Positions 16,958 to 25,225 are shown, counted from the first letter of the stretch. The stretch: 64,000 bases of DNA from Flavobacterium limnophilum (GCF_027111315.2 NZ_CP114289.2:3410001-3474000), one strand, 5' to 3'. Translations and numbers: made by a program. Notes: generated by a model not told the origin, from the letters alone.

Positions 16958-17533
16958 ATGGAACTGGATTTTAAAGAAATAGCCACTGTCAGCATGGTGC
17001 TTTTTGCGGTAATCGACATTGTGGGAACGCTACCCATTGTGGTAGACTTGAGAAATAAACACGGACATATAGAGTCTGAAAAAGCTTCGCTGGTAGCAGG
17101 TTTAATCATGATTATTTTCCTTTTTATAGGAGAAGAATTCTTGAATCTTATTGGCATTGACGTTCATTCTTTTGCCGTGGCAGGTTCCTTTGTTTTGTTC
17201 TTTTTGGCTTTGGAAATGATTCTGGGCATTCGATTGTATCGTGACGAATCTTCAGGTTCAGCTTCCATTGTGCCTATTGCTTTTCCTATAATTGCCGGAA
17301 CAGGTACAATGACGACTTTATTATCCTTAAAGGCACAATACCAAACCGAAAACATTGTTGTTGCCATTGTCTTGAACATTATCGTGGTTTATGTCGTCTT
17401 GAAATTGTCGGCAAGAATTGAAAAAATGTTGGGAAAAAACGGCTTGGACGTGATCAGAAAGGCTTTTGGAGTGGTTCTTTTGGCCATTGCTGTTAAATTA
17501 TTCGCCGCTAATGTTAAAGGTTTGTTTGTCTAA
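16958..17533 (+). CDS. MarC family integral membrane protein
   Basis: A 191-aa inner-membrane protein of the MarC/UPF0056 family. About six hydrophobic spans can be seen: residues 8-28, 44-64, 70-90 (FAVAGSFVLFFLALEMILGI), 103-123, 131-151 and 165-187. The family signature is visible in VIDIVGTLPIVVDLRNK at the N-terminus and in PIAFPIIAGTGTMTTLLSL in the middle. E. coli MarC was once linked to multiple antibiotic resistance, but that link was not upheld, and the transport substrate is unknown. It stands alone with its own candidate promoter. The next gene begins 125 bp downstream. Confidence 0.9.
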   Translation: MELDFKEIATVSMVLFAVIDIVGTLPIVVDLRNKHGHIESEKASLVAGLIMIIFLFIGEEFLNLIGIDVHSFAVAGSFVLFFLALEMILGIRLYRDESSGSASIVPIAFPIIAGTGTMTTLLSLKAQYQTENIVVAIVLNIIVVYVVLKLSARIEKMLGKNGLDVIRKAFGVVLLAIAVKLFAANVKGLFV

Positions 17534-17658
17534 AATAAATTTTTATAAATTTACCCGTTATTTTTTATGAGAAGCAGTTCAAGTTTTTTTAAAACGACTA
17601 CTTAACGTAAGAGTTATTAAAAATATTACCTGTTTTTTGTAAATGAAAAATTTTTTTT

Positions 17659-17862
17659 ATGAAAGTGTTTACTAATATATTGGTTGTTTTGGCATTAGGA
17701 TTAATCGTTTTTAACATCTGCCTTTTGGATTTTAAAAACCCTTTCGAAGGCAACAGTATGGTTGCATTCATTGGGATTGCCGCTTCTTTTTGCGCAATTT
17801 TAATTCTTTTGATTTTCAAGATGTCAAAGAGTATCGAGGAAAAAATGAATGATAAATTCTAA
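17659..17862 (+). CDS. Small two-span membrane protein, unknown function
   Basis: A 67-aa protein with two predicted membrane helices, about residues 6-25 (ILVVLALGLIVFNICLLDF) and 36-54 (AFIGIAASFCAILILLIF), and a short charged tail KMSKSIEEKMNDKF. The stop TAA overlaps the ATG of the next gene by one base (TAATG), so the two are almost certainly translated together. I recognise no family. The coupling suggests it assists or anchors the FAD protein, but this is inference. Confidence 0.7.
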   Translation: MKVFTNILVVLALGLIVFNICLLDFKNPFEGNSMVAFIGIAASFCAILILLIFKMSKSIEEKMNDKF

Positions 17863-18470
17863 TGGTGTTTGATGTCTTATTAATTGGCGGTGGCGTTTCG
17901 GGAATGTCATGTGCCCTTGTTTTAGGTTCGGCCAAAAACAAAGCCTTTGTTGCCGACAAAAAAATCGGGATTATTACGCATCAAAAAGCTTCTGCACTTC
18001 AAGAAGCCCTAATCAACAATGGTTACGGAATTAGTCCGGGTAAATTAGGCTCCGAGTTATTATCTGAAAGCATTCAGCATTTATCCGAAACCTATCCTCA
18101 CATCGATCAAATTCCAGACGAAAAAGTCCTGAAAATTGAAGGCGAATATCCCGAATTTTCAGTAATCACGAACAAAAACACTTATAAATCGAAAATGATT
18201 GTTGTTGGAATTGGTGCGGCTAATACTTTTGCCATAGAAGGCTTGATGCACTATGTCGAGCCTCACCAAAAAGCACCGACTGAAAAGCAAAGAATCCAAC
18301 TCAAAAACAACGACCACAAAGTAGCCGAAGGGATTTATGTTGCAGGGACATTGGCAGGTTCTAGAAGCCAAGTGGCGATTGCTGCAGGAAGTGGCGCTTC
18401 AGTTGCAACCGACATTCTTACTTTATGGAATGGAGGCAATCATACTCAGGCTCACGACAGCATAAGGTAG
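17862..18470 (+). CDS. Small NAD(P)/FAD-dependent oxidoreductase-like protein
   Basis: A 202-aa flavoprotein-like protein built as a shortened thioredoxin-reductase fold. The N-terminal dinucleotide-binding motif is LLIGGGVSGMSCAL (residues 6-19), and the C-terminal FAD motif is GIYVAGTLAGSRSQVAIAAG with a downstream helix. Full thioredoxin reductases are about 310 aa; the missing part is the inserted NADPH domain with the C-x-x-C pair. There is no C-x-x-C here, so it cannot act as a classical thioredoxin reductase. Similar short proteins are, as I recall, present in other Flavobacteriia, which argues against a broken gene. It overlaps the small membrane protein by one base. Its partner and substrate are unknown. 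Confidence 0.78.
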   Translation: MVFDVLLIGGGVSGMSCALVLGSAKNKAFVADKKIGIITHQKASALQEALINNGYGISPGKLGSELLSESIQHLSETYPHIDQIPDEKVLKIEGEYPEFSVITNKNTYKSKMIVVGIGAANTFAIEGLMHYVEPHQKAPTEKQRIQLKNNDHKVAEGIYVAGTLAGSRSQVAIAAGSGASVATDILTLWNGGNHTQAHDSIR

Positions 18471-18506
18471 CTAAGACTAAATTTATCGCTATAAATTAGG
18501 TATTTA

Positions 18507-20081
18507 CTAACCTTTTTTCAAAACCTTGTTAATCATTGCATCGTCTTTCAACACGATTTCATAATATTTGCCTTCATTGTATAATTGTCGGGCAAATTCG
18601 GCGGACAAATAGCGTTTGACCAAAGCTTTATTTTTGTCCAGTTTCAAATCCATTCCATTCTTGAAAATATATTTTTGGAATGCATTGAAATACAAATTAG
18701 TTGCATTGATTTTGGCTTTAAATTGCTCGAAAGACAAGCCTTTAAAAGTATTTCTGTCACGATCCAATTGTTCGAAAACAAAATGACCCACGAAGCCCGA
18801 TTGCAATAAATAAGTTGTGTGTTCATTGCCGTGATCCACCTCCAGCGGAACAAAAATATCGGGAACAATTCCGCCACCGCCATAGACAATTCTGCCTTTT
18901 GGCGTTTTGTATTTGAGGGTTTTAGTGGTTTTTATGCTGTCTTTATTATATAATTCCCCATTTTTAAATCGCAATTCCGATTCCTTGGAGTAATCTTCAT
19001 TCCCTTTTGAATACGGCTTTTGAATCGAACGTCCCGTGGGAGTGTAATATCGGGCGATAGTCAATCGCACTGCCGATCCATCGGAGAAATCCATTTCGCG
19101 TTGCACCAATCCTTTGCCAAAGGAACGGCGACCCACAATGGTTCCTCTATCGTTATCCTGGATGGCTCCCGCCAAAATCTCACTTGCCGAAGCACTATTT
19201 TCGTTAATTAAAATAACTACTTTTCCCGTTTCGAAACTTCCTTTTTTAGTGGCAAATGTTTTGTCTATCGTCCCTTTTTTGTTTTTTGTAAAGACAATGA
19301 GTTGCTTGTCTTTCAAAAATTCGTCGGCAATGGAAATGGCTTCTTCCATATAACCACCGCCATTGTCCCGAAGATCGATAACGAGTGATTTTGCTCCTTG
19401 TTTTTTTAAATTATCCAAGCCAATTTTAAACTCATTGTAAGTAGTTTCGGCAAAACGATTTATTTTTATGTAGCCTGTTGTCGCGTCCAAAAGCAAGGCT
19501 GCATCAACACTTTTTATTGGAACAATCCCTCTCTTTATTTTTATTTTGAGTTTTCTGTTTTCTGATTTTCTATAAACTGTAAGCACAATTTCAGAACCTT
19601 CTTTTCCTTTTAGTTTGGCAAACAAGCTGTCGTTTGGCAATTTGCGTCCAAACATTTTTGTCTTGTCGGCATACAGGATTCGGTCTCCCGCTTTGATTCC
19701 TGCTTTTTCAGAAGGACCATTTTCAATGGGTTTTATGATCGCCACCGAATCGTTGTACATATAAAAATTCACGCCAATTCCCACGAAATCGCCTTTCATG
19801 CTTTCGGCAACTTGCTCTTGTTCGCTTGGCGGAATATAAATGGAATGTGGATCGAGTTGTCCCAGAATATTATCAATGGTGTACTTCATGATCGAATCAG
19901 AATTCACGCTATCGACATATTCGTTGTCAATAAAATCAAGCAACTTGTTGAGTTTATTTTTCGAAATGTTTTTAACCAAAAAATGATCCTCGCCAGGAAA
20001 ATTTACCCATCCGCCAACAAGGATACCAAAAGCAATGGCTGCAAAAACAAGTATTGGCAAATAGTTGGAATTTATTTTCAT
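18507..20081 (-). CDS. S41 family C-terminal processing peptidase
   Basis: A 524-aa tail-specific protease, anchored by an N-terminal helix (residues 8-27, LPILVFAAIAFGILVGGW) and acting in the periplasm. A PDZ domain spans about 95-185 (GIGVNFYMYNDSVAIIKPIE, ENGPSEKAGIKAGDRIL), followed by the S41 protease core about 190-375. The catalytic serine is Ser298 in NENSASASE and the general-base lysine is Lys323 in RSFGKGLVQ; their 25-residue spacing matches E. coli Prc/Tsp. The last 130 residues form an extra C-terminal domain common in Bacteroidota. It is 89 bp downstream of the dCMP deaminase in the same direction and probably co-transcribed. Its targets are unknown. Confidence 0.93.
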   Translation of the reverse strand: MKINSNYLPILVFAAIAFGILVGGWVNFPGEDHFLVKNISKNKLNKLLDFIDNEYVDSVNSDSIMKYTIDNILGQLDPHSIYIPPSEQEQVAESMKGDFVGIGVNFYMYNDSVAIIKPIENGPSEKAGIKAGDRILYADKTKMFGRKLPNDSLFAKLKGKEGSEIVLTVYRKSENRKLKIKIKRGIVPIKSVDAALLLDATTGYIKINRFAETTYNEFKIGLDNLKKQGAKSLVIDLRDNGGGYMEEAISIADEFLKDKQLIVFTKNKKGTIDKTFATKKGSFETGKVVILINENSASASEILAGAIQDNDRGTIVGRRSFGKGLVQREMDFSDGSAVRLTIARYYTPTGRSIQKPYSKGNEDYSKESELRFKNGELYNKDSIKTTKTLKYKTPKGRIVYGGGGIVPDIFVPLEVDHGNEHTTYLLQSGFVGHFVFEQLDRDRNTFKGLSFEQFKAKINATNLYFNAFQKYIFKNGMDLKLDKNKALVKRYLSAEFARQLYNEGKYYEIVLKDDAMINKVLKKG

Positions 20082-20170
20082 TTGGAAATTTTCATTGTTT
20101 TTTAACGGTCAAATGCAATTCACATACAAAACCCATGATTACATTATATTTCCGATTGTTTTCTTTTCAG

Positions 20171-20599
20171 CTATTCTAAAACTTCAATTTGCTCAACGAT
20201 TACACCCGCTTTTGCAAGAAAATCCACTCCCGAAGTATCCCTGTATCCTATTTGATAAACGACCCTTTTTATGCCGGATTGATGTATCAATTTGCTGCAT
20301 TCCTTGCAAGGCGAAAGGGTAATATATAAGGTAGCACCTTCACAAGTTTGGGTTGATCTTGCCACTTTCAGGATGGCGTTGGCTTCGGCGTGAAGCACGT
20401 ACCAATTGGTCAAGCCTTCGTCATCTTCGCAACAATTTTCAAAACCCGAAGGCGTTCCGTTATAGCCATCGGAAATAATCATTCGATCCCTAACAATTAT
20501 CGCTCCCACTTGCTTGCGTTTGCAGTAAGACAAAAGACTCCATTCTTTGGCAATTCGAAGATAAGCCCTGTCGTATTTATTTAATTTTTTCTTTTCCAT
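20171..20599 (-). CDS. dCMP deaminase family protein
   Basis: A 142-aa cytosolic zinc deaminase of the dCMP/cytidine deaminase superfamily, converting dCMP to dUMP for thymidylate synthesis. The zinc-site signature is complete: His70 and Glu72 in VLHAEANAI, and Cys98 and Cys101 in SPCKECSKL. The N-terminal VGAIIVRDRMIISDGYNGTP and the CCEDDEG loop (about residues 56-62) match bacterial dCMP deaminases (ComEB type), including the region where dCTP activates and dTTP inhibits. It lies 8 bp downstream of the HupE-like gene and upstream of the S41 protease, in one likely operon. With dgt and nrdAB it is one of three dNTP-pool enzymes in this window. Confidence 0.93.
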   Translation of the reverse strand: MEKKKLNKYDRAYLRIAKEWSLLSYCKRKQVGAIIVRDRMIISDGYNGTPSGFENCCEDDEGLTNWYVLHAEANAILKVARSTQTCEGATLYITLSPCKECSKLIHQSGIKRVVYQIGYRDTSGVDFLAKAGVIVEQIEVLE

Positions 20600-20607
20600 T
20601 ATAAATT

Positions 20608-21201
20608 TTATCTAATCCAGATTTTACTTTCGATAATCATCGGCAAAACTACGCCAATTATGAAAGACGACATTACCAATATCCAATCTCTTTTCGAAAA
20701 TCGGAAGAAGGTTTGAACAATATAAGCCAGTATCAAAACCACAAAAACCACTACTATTTGAGCCGCTTCTATCCCTAACGCAAATTCAGATAACGGTAAT
20801 AATTTAGATTGGGAGGAAGTGCCAAACATCGATTTAAAATAAGTGGCAAACCCCAAACCGTGAACGATTCCAAAAAACAAAGTCACGAAAAACACCACGC
20901 CGATACTTTCTTTTTTGGAAGATTTTCCCGCCGTGAAAAGGTGAAATACAGACACAATAAGAATCGTTATTGGAATTAAAAAATCGACCAAATTGCCTTT
21001 GATAATAATCACTCCAAAAACAGACAACAGCAATGCCAATGAATGTCCAATGGTAAAAATAGTCACTAAAAGCAATAATCTCGCCCAGTCTTTGAAAGCA
21101 TAAGGAACCGACAATGCAATTAAAAACAAGATATGATCATAAGCGTAAGGATTAAGAATATGCCTCAAGCCTTTTTCAAAATAAATCCAAAATTCAGACA
21201 T
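20608..21201 (-). CDS. HupE/UreJ family membrane protein
   Basis: A 197-aa inner-membrane protein with about six hydrophobic spans. The family hallmark is the N-terminal FEKGLRHILNPYAYDHILFL with conserved His and Asp, followed by FTIGHSLALLLSVFG and GIVHGLGFATYF, each with a histidine able to bind metal. HupE and UreJ proteins are linked to nickel uptake for hydrogenase or urease, but no hydrogenase or urease gene is nearby, so the substrate here is open. A GTG one codon upstream (21204) is possible, but the ATG at 21201 is preferred. It has a candidate promoter 30 bp upstream and probably leads the operon with dCMP deaminase and S41 protease. Confidence 0.85.
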   Translation of the reverse strand: MSEFWIYFEKGLRHILNPYAYDHILFLIALSVPYAFKDWARLLLLVTIFTIGHSLALLLSVFGVIIIKGNLVDFLIPITILIVSVFHLFTAGKSSKKESIGVVFFVTLFFGIVHGLGFATYFKSMFGTSSQSKLLPLSEFALGIEAAQIVVVFVVLILAYIVQTFFRFSKRDWILVMSSFIIGVVLPMIIESKIWIR

Positions 21202-21230
21202 CACAAATACTTTTAAAGATTAGGGGTTGC

Positions 21231-21238
21231 CAAACTTA
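21231..21238 (-). promoter_or_regulatory. Candidate -7 box for the HupE-dCMP deaminase-S41 operon
   Basis: The minus strand reads TAAGTTTG, an exact TAnnTTTG, 29 bp before the ATG at 21201, giving a leader of about 23 nt. The -33 site would be TTTC at 22 bp spacing. Confidence 0.45.
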
Positions 21239-21389
21239 CAATTTATTTTGAAATTAGTTTGAAACGAAGCCGTTAAAAGCAATACTTGTTTGATTTATTT
21301 TACTAAAATGAGTAAAAATAATAACATCCAGTATTTCTTGAAATCGAATTTTTTAGTATCTTTATATAAATCATTTAAAACTCAATATT

Positions 21390-21824
21390 ATGTCAATAGC
21401 AGAATTATTTGATAGCGAATTCAAAAACCGTATAAAAGGACGTTTTTCAGCAGCAGTACGTGTCTTGTATGCAGATGAGGGAAAATTTGATCCCGATGAA
21501 AAAAAGTTTTTAGACAAATTAGCCGTAAAGCTTGATATTTCTGATGAAGAATATAAAGAGATTTTAAAGGATCCATTAAAATATCCTCTTAATCCTCCTT
21601 ATCTACACGTAGACAGACTGCAATATTTATACAATATTTCTAGAGTAGTGCATCACGATCATCACTTGGGCGACAAACAAGAAACTCTTTTAAGAAAATT
21701 TGCCGTTGCTTTAGGTTTTAATCATAAAAATGTAGATAAAATTGTTACTAAAGCACTGATATTGGCAGACAAAAAAGTAGATTTAGATACTTTTATTGAC
21801 GAAATGCAACATATAGATAATTAA
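21390..21824 (+). CDS. TerB-like (tellurite resistance/DnaJ-associated) family protein
   Basis: A 144-aa soluble, all-helical acidic protein of the TerB type. Helical segments alternate with acidic pairs, including RVLYADEGKFDPDEKKFLDKLAVKL-type sequence at residues 25-49, where D and E residues could bind a metal ion as in TerB, and VVHHDHHLGDKQETLLRKFA near 88-107. Family members appear in tellurite-resistance and stress systems, but no other ter gene is close, so a tellurite role is not supported. A near-consensus promoter (TTG-N16-TATCTTTA at 21338-21364) lies upstream, and a perfect terminator shared with fbp lies downstream. Confidence 0.7.
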   Translation: MSIAELFDSEFKNRIKGRFSAAVRVLYADEGKFDPDEKKFLDKLAVKLDISDEEYKEILKDPLKYPLNPPYLHVDRLQYLYNISRVVHHDHHLGDKQETLLRKFAVALGFNHKNVDKIVTKALILADKKVDLDTFIDEMQHIDN

Positions 21825-21853
21825 AAAAAAGCTCCCAAATTGGGAGCTTTTTT
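21822..21853. terminator. Bidirectional terminator between the TerB-like gene and fbp
   Basis: AAGCTCCCAA and TTGGGAGCTT form a perfect stem with almost no loop (21829-21849), with A8 before and T6 after, so it works for both converging genes. Confidence 0.85.
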
Positions 21854-21860
21854 GTTTGCA

Positions 21861-22880
21861 CTAATATTTGCTTAATTTGGCCAATCGCATAAAATCTTCC
21901 GCTTTTTCGACCATATTGTAACTTCCGCAAAAGAACGGCACCCTTTCGTGCAATTCCGTGGGCTGGATTTCCATTATTCTGTTAAAACCATCCGATGCTT
22001 TTCCGCCGGCTTGTTCGACAATAAACGCCATTGGATTACATTCGTAAAGCAATCGCAATTTTCCTTTTGGCGCTTTAGTGCTGGTTGGATACAAATAAAT
22101 CCCGCCTTTGATCATGTTCCTGTGAATGTCCGAAACCAAACTTCCGATGTAACGTGAAGTATAAGGTCTATCTTCCTCTTCGAGTTGGCAATATTTGATA
22201 TAATCCTTCACTCCTTGCTGAAAATGAACATAATTCCCTTCATTTATGGAATAAATATTTCCGTCTTTTGGGTATTCCATATTGGGATGCGACAAGTAAA
22301 ATGTTCCAATGGCAGGATTCAGCGTAAATCCGTTTACCCCGTGACCAGTGGTATAAACCAACATAGTTGATGTGCCATAAATAACATACCCCGCCGCGAC
22401 TTGGTTGATTCCGGGTTGCAGAAAATCTTCAATGGTTACCGGAGTTCCTATTGGGGTAATTCTCCTGAAAACCGAAAAAATGGTTCCTACCGAAACATTG
22501 ACGTCAATATTTGACGAACCGTCTAGCGGATCCATCAAAACCACGTATTTGTTGTTGTGACTGCTGTCGCTGCCTTCAACCGTAATAAAATCATCGTTTT
22601 CTTCGGAGGCAATACCGCAAACAATCTCGCGATTAATCAAGGTTTGGATAAAAACTTCGTTGGCGTAAACATCAAGCTTTTGTTGGTCTTCGCCTTGAAT
22701 ATTTTGCTCACCTGCAGCACCAACAATATCAACCAAACCGGCTTTGTTTACTTTGTAATTGACGACCTTTGCGGCCAATCTGATTGAATTGATAATTCGG
22801 GATAATTCGCCTGACGAATATTGAAAGGCATTTTGGTTTTCGATGATGAATTCACCTAAGGTCTTGTTGCGTTCTTCCAT
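21861..22880 (-). CDS. fbp: Fructose-1,6-bisphosphatase, class I
   Basis: FBPase hydrolyses fructose 1,6-bisphosphate to fructose 6-phosphate, the committed step of gluconeogenesis in the cytosol. The 339-aa product has the class I metal site: Glu93 and Glu94 in GIASEENDD and Asp117, Asp120 in [13 protein letters not shown]. Substrate-binding residues lie in [23 protein letters not shown] and in the C-terminal [23 protein letters not shown]. The N-terminal NYKVNKAGL region is where AMP binds allosterically in this class. Length is typical (about 330-340). It is a single gene convergent with the TerB-like gene, with a shared terminator. The divergent neighbour is a GNAT acetyltransferase. Confidence 0.97.
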   Translation of the reverse strand: MEERNKTLGEFIIENQNAFQYSSGELSRIINSIRLAAKVVNYKVNKAGLVDIVGAAGEQNIQGEDQQKLDVYANEVFIQTLINREIVCGIASEENDDFITVEGSDSSHNNKYVVLMDPLDGSSNIDVNVSVGTIFSVFRRITPIGTPVTIEDFLQPGINQVAAGYVIYGTSTMLVYTTGHGVNGFTLNPAIGTFYLSHPNMEYPKDGNIYSINEGNYVHFQQGVKDYIKYCQLEEEDRPYTSRYIGSLVSDIHRNMIKGGIYLYPTSTKAPKGKLRLLYECNPMAFIVEQAGGKASDGFNRIMEIQPTELHERVPFFCGSYNMVEKAEDFMRLAKLSKY

Positions 22881-22969
22881 TATGAAATCGTTGTAGTTGG
22901 TTTGAAGTCACAAATATCGTTTTTTTTGTGAAAATGAATGTATCTTATCCAAATCGTTTATCAGAATCG

Positions 22970-22977
22970 TATATTTG
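22970..22977 (+). promoter_or_regulatory. Candidate -7 box for the GNAT gene
   Basis: TATATTTG matches TAnnTTTG and lies 70 bp before the ATG at 23048. No TTG is seen at the proper -33 distance, so the call is weak. Confidence 0.35.
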
Positions 22978-23047
22978 CTACTTAATTTTATAACATTTTG
23001 TTTGTAAAATTTATCTTTACACAAAAAACAACGTCTATTTAGAAATT

Positions 23048-23527
23048 ATGAACATCAGAAAAGGCAAACCAGAAGACATGGAGGCTGTTTTAGGTCTCAT
23101 CCAAGAATTGGCAGATTTTGAAAAAGAATCTAATGCCGTTGTTGTAACCGTGGAAGATTTAGTTCGTGATGGCTTTGGATCTTTACCATTATTTGATGTT
23201 TTTGTTGCCGAAGTGGAATTGGAAATTGTAGGAATCGCTTTGTACTACTACCGATATTCGACTTGGAAAGGAAAAACCATCCACTTGGAAGATTTGATAG
23301 TCAAAGAGAAAATGCGCGGCACAGGATTGGGTTATGCGCTATATTCGGAAGTGATTAAACACGGAAAAAAAGACAAGGTTCGAAGAATTGAATGGAATGT
23401 ACTCGATTGGAACAGGCCGGCGGTAGAATTCTATGAAAAATCAGGGGCCAGAATTCTCGACGAATGGAGAGTGGTGCAAATGGACGAAGCAGCAATCAAC
23501 TATTTTGTTGAAAACAAGTTAAAATAA
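23048..23527 (+). CDS. GNAT family N-acetyltransferase, diamine/thialysine acetyltransferase-like
   Basis: A 159-aa cytosolic acetyl-CoA-dependent N-acetyltransferase. The acetyl-CoA pyrophosphate loop is in VKEKMRGTGLGYALYSEVIK (about residues 94-113), with preceding strand IHLEDLIV, and the following NVLDWNRPAVEFYEKSGA is the conserved C-terminal GNAT block. LEDLIVKEKMRGTGLG and the N-terminal IRKGKPEDMEAVLGLIQELA resemble the spermidine/spermine (SSAT) and thialysine acetyltransferase group more than ribosomal RimI enzymes, so a polyamine or diamine substrate is likely but not shown. It is followed closely by an intergenic GC-rich repeat and a structured element and is probably transcribed alone. 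Confidence 0.88.
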   Translation: MNIRKGKPEDMEAVLGLIQELADFEKESNAVVVTVEDLVRDGFGSLPLFDVFVAEVELEIVGIALYYYRYSTWKGKTIHLEDLIVKEKMRGTGLGYALYSEVIKHGKKDKVRRIEWNVLDWNRPAVEFYEKSGARILDEWRVVQMDEAAINYFVENKLK

Positions 23528-23529
23528 AA

Positions 23530-23566
23530 ATCCTCACCCCAGCCCTCTCCAAAGGAGAGGGAGCCG
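23530..23566. repeat. Dispersed intergenic repeat, copy 1
   Basis: CCTCACCCC-n-CCCTCTCC-aaa-GGAGAGGG, an 8-bp perfect hairpin directly after the GNAT stop. A second, slightly degenerate copy follows the aspartate kinase stop at 25100-25135. Both are GC-rich against an AT-rich background and both sit just after a stop codon, which suggests a mobile short repeat or a transcript-end element. Confidence 0.6.
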
Positions 23567-23628
23567 AAACTGGAAAATTATAAAGGTTTATAATTGACAC
23601 ATTTTATGGTGATTGGAATTACGAGAGT

Positions 23629-23743
23629 GCGTGAGGGATAGCAGCTAGCTACCGAAGTAGCGCGGATAGCCCGACCGCTTGTGTGAAAGGGGGCAACTAA
23701 CCGGTTGCGAGAGTGCCCCCTTTTGCACAAGTGGTCACGCCCA
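23629..23743 (+). ncRNA. Strongly structured intergenic element, possible Flavo-1-like RNA
   Basis: A GC-rich block in an AT-rich spacer with nested pairing. The outer stem is GCGTGA (23629-23634) with TCACGC (23735-23740). Hairpin A is GCTAC-CGAA-GTAGC (23648-23661), flanked by single-strand-like GAGGGATAGCA and GCGGATAGCCCGACC. Hairpin B is a 19-bp stem with about two mismatches, 23677-23695 with 23714-23732, around an 18-nt loop. I recall similar GAGGGATAG...CGGATAGCCCGACC elements repeated in Flavobacterium genomes; identity with the Rfam Flavo-1 motif is a guess from memory. It lies between the GNAT gene and aspartate kinase, both on the plus strand. The strand is uncertain because the structure is nearly symmetric. 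A 72-aa antisense frame across it is not credible as a gene. Confidence 0.6.
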
Positions 23744-23836
23744 AAGAAGGAGTAAGAAAAATAAAAAACATATAACAAATCGATTTCAAATTTCAACTGT
23801 TAGTCTGAAATCTGGAATCTGAAATCTGAATTTAAC

Positions 23837-25093
23837 ATGAGAGTATTCAAATTTGGTGGTGCATCGGTGAAAGATGCCGCAGGAATTAAAAACGTGTACA
23901 GCGTTTTGCAAACAGCAGGTTACGAAGATGTATTATTGGTGGTTTCCGCCATGGGAAAAACCACGAATGCCTTGGAATTGGTCATCAAAAACTATTTCGA
24001 CAAATCGGCAGAATTGCAATCATCGGTTCAAGAAGTAAAAAAATACCACAACGAAATCCTGTTGGATTTATTCGAAGACGAGAGCAATCCAGTTTTTACT
24101 GCCGTAAACATGCAGTTTTCGGATTTGGAATATTTCTTGGCACACAACAAATCGCCGAATTATAATTTTGTTTACGACCAAATCGTGAGTTATGGCGAAT
24201 TGATTTCGACCACCATTCTAAGTCATTTCATGAGCCACATGGGTATCAAAACACAATGGCTTGATGTGAGAAACTTCGTGAAAACCAATTCAAACTACAG
24301 AGATGCCGAAGTGGATTGGGAATTGACCCAGAAAAACATTTCCAAAAACGTAAAAGGAAAAATATTGAACATCACTCAAGGATTCTTGGGGTCGGACGAA
24401 AATAATTTCACCACAACACTTGGTCGTGAAGGCTCCGATTATACTGCAGCAATTTTTGCCTATTGCTTGAATGCCGAAAGCGTAACCATCTGGAAAGATG
24501 TACCGGGAGTGATGAATGCCGATCCAAGATATTTTGAAAACGCCAGTTTGTTGAACCAAATTTCGTACCGTGAAGCCATCGAATTGGCGTTTTACGGAGC
24601 AACCGTTATTCACCCAAAAACATTGCAACCTTTACAGAAAAAAGAAATTCCTTTGTATGTAAAATCGTTTATAAACCCATTGTTGCCCGGAACAAGCGTT
24701 GCCAAAGGCGCCGATTTAGAGCCTTACATGCCTTGTTTTATTGTCAAAAGAAACCAATTGTTGATTTCGCTTTCGTCAATAGATTTCTCTTTCATCATGG
24801 AAGAAAACATCAGCGAGATTTTTGCCTTGTTTCACCAATTCAAACTAAAAGTAAACTTGATACAGAATTCTGCCATTAGTTTTTCAGTTTGTGTTGAGGA
24901 TAAATTTGGCAACTTCAAGGATTTGAATGCTATCTTGTCCAAAAAATTCAAGGTTGATTTTACCGAAAACGTGACGTTATACACCATTCGCCATTTCGAC
25001 GAAAAAGCGGCACAAACCGTTGAGGAAAACAAAACGGTTATCTTGAAACAAGTAAGCCGTGAAACGATGCAAATTGTGACGAAAGAAAGCTAG
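23837..25093 (+). CDS. Aspartate kinase (monofunctional)
   Basis: Aspartate kinase phosphorylates aspartate, opening the lysine, threonine, methionine and diaminopimelate pathways in the cytosol. The 418-aa product starts MRVFKFGGASVKDAAG with the ATP-binding KFGG motif, and contains VSAMGKTTNALE and the substrate/ATP loop TTLGREGSDYTAAIFAY (about residues 193-209) followed by WKDVPGVMNADPR. The last 130 residues are regulatory ACT-like domains (SLSSIDFSFIMEEN, ISFSVCVEDKF). It is shorter than ThrA/MetL fusions and has no homoserine dehydrogenase part. The feedback inhibitor cannot be read from sequence. No clear promoter is seen between the structured element and the start. Confidence 0.94.
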   Translation: MRVFKFGGASVKDAAGIKNVYSVLQTAGYEDVLLVVSAMGKTTNALELVIKNYFDKSAELQSSVQEVKKYHNEILLDLFEDESNPVFTAVNMQFSDLEYFLAHNKSPNYNFVYDQIVSYGELISTTILSHFMSHMGIKTQWLDVRNFVKTNSNYRDAEVDWELTQKNISKNVKGKILNITQGFLGSDENNFTTTLGREGSDYTAAIFAYCLNAESVTIWKDVPGVMNADPRYFENASLLNQISYREAIELAFYGATVIHPKTLQPLQKKEIPLYVKSFINPLLPGTSVAKGADLEPYMPCFIVKRNQLLISLSSIDFSFIMEENISEIFALFHQFKLKVNLIQNSAISFSVCVEDKFGNFKDLNAILSKKFKVDFTENVTLYTIRHFDEKAAQTVEENKTVILKQVSRETMQIVTKES

Positions 25094-25099
25094 AAAATC

Positions 25100-25135
25100 C
25101 TCACCCCGACCCTCTCCAAAGGAAAGGGAGACGAA
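25100..25135. repeat. Dispersed intergenic repeat, copy 2
   Basis: Sequence related to 23530-23566: CCTCACCCC, then CCCTCTCC-aaa-GGAAAGGG, with one stem mismatch relative to copy 1. As with copy 1 it begins within a few bases of a stop codon (aspartate kinase, 25093). Confidence 0.6.
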
Positions 25136-25149
25136 ACCGAAAATAATTT

Positions 25150-25198
25150 TACCGCAAATTCGCAGATTTTAAAATTTGTGGATTTGCGGTTTTTTTTG
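25150..25198 (+). terminator. Aspartate kinase terminator
   Basis: ACCGCAAATTCGCAGAT pairs imperfectly with ATTTGTGGATTTGCGGT around TTTAAA and is followed by a run of eight or more T residues. Confidence 0.7.
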
Positions 25199-25225
25199 TC
25201 ATTACATTTTCCCAATTATAAATAC

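Noticed and set aside
17862..18470. FAD protein as a broken thioredoxin reductase
   Set aside because: Both FAD motifs and a normal C-terminus are intact, and the gene is coupled to its upstream neighbour; a naturally short family member is more likely than decay.
23578..23796. 72-codon minus-strand frame
   Set aside because: It lies across the structured element at 23629-23743; the translation has no protein-like features.
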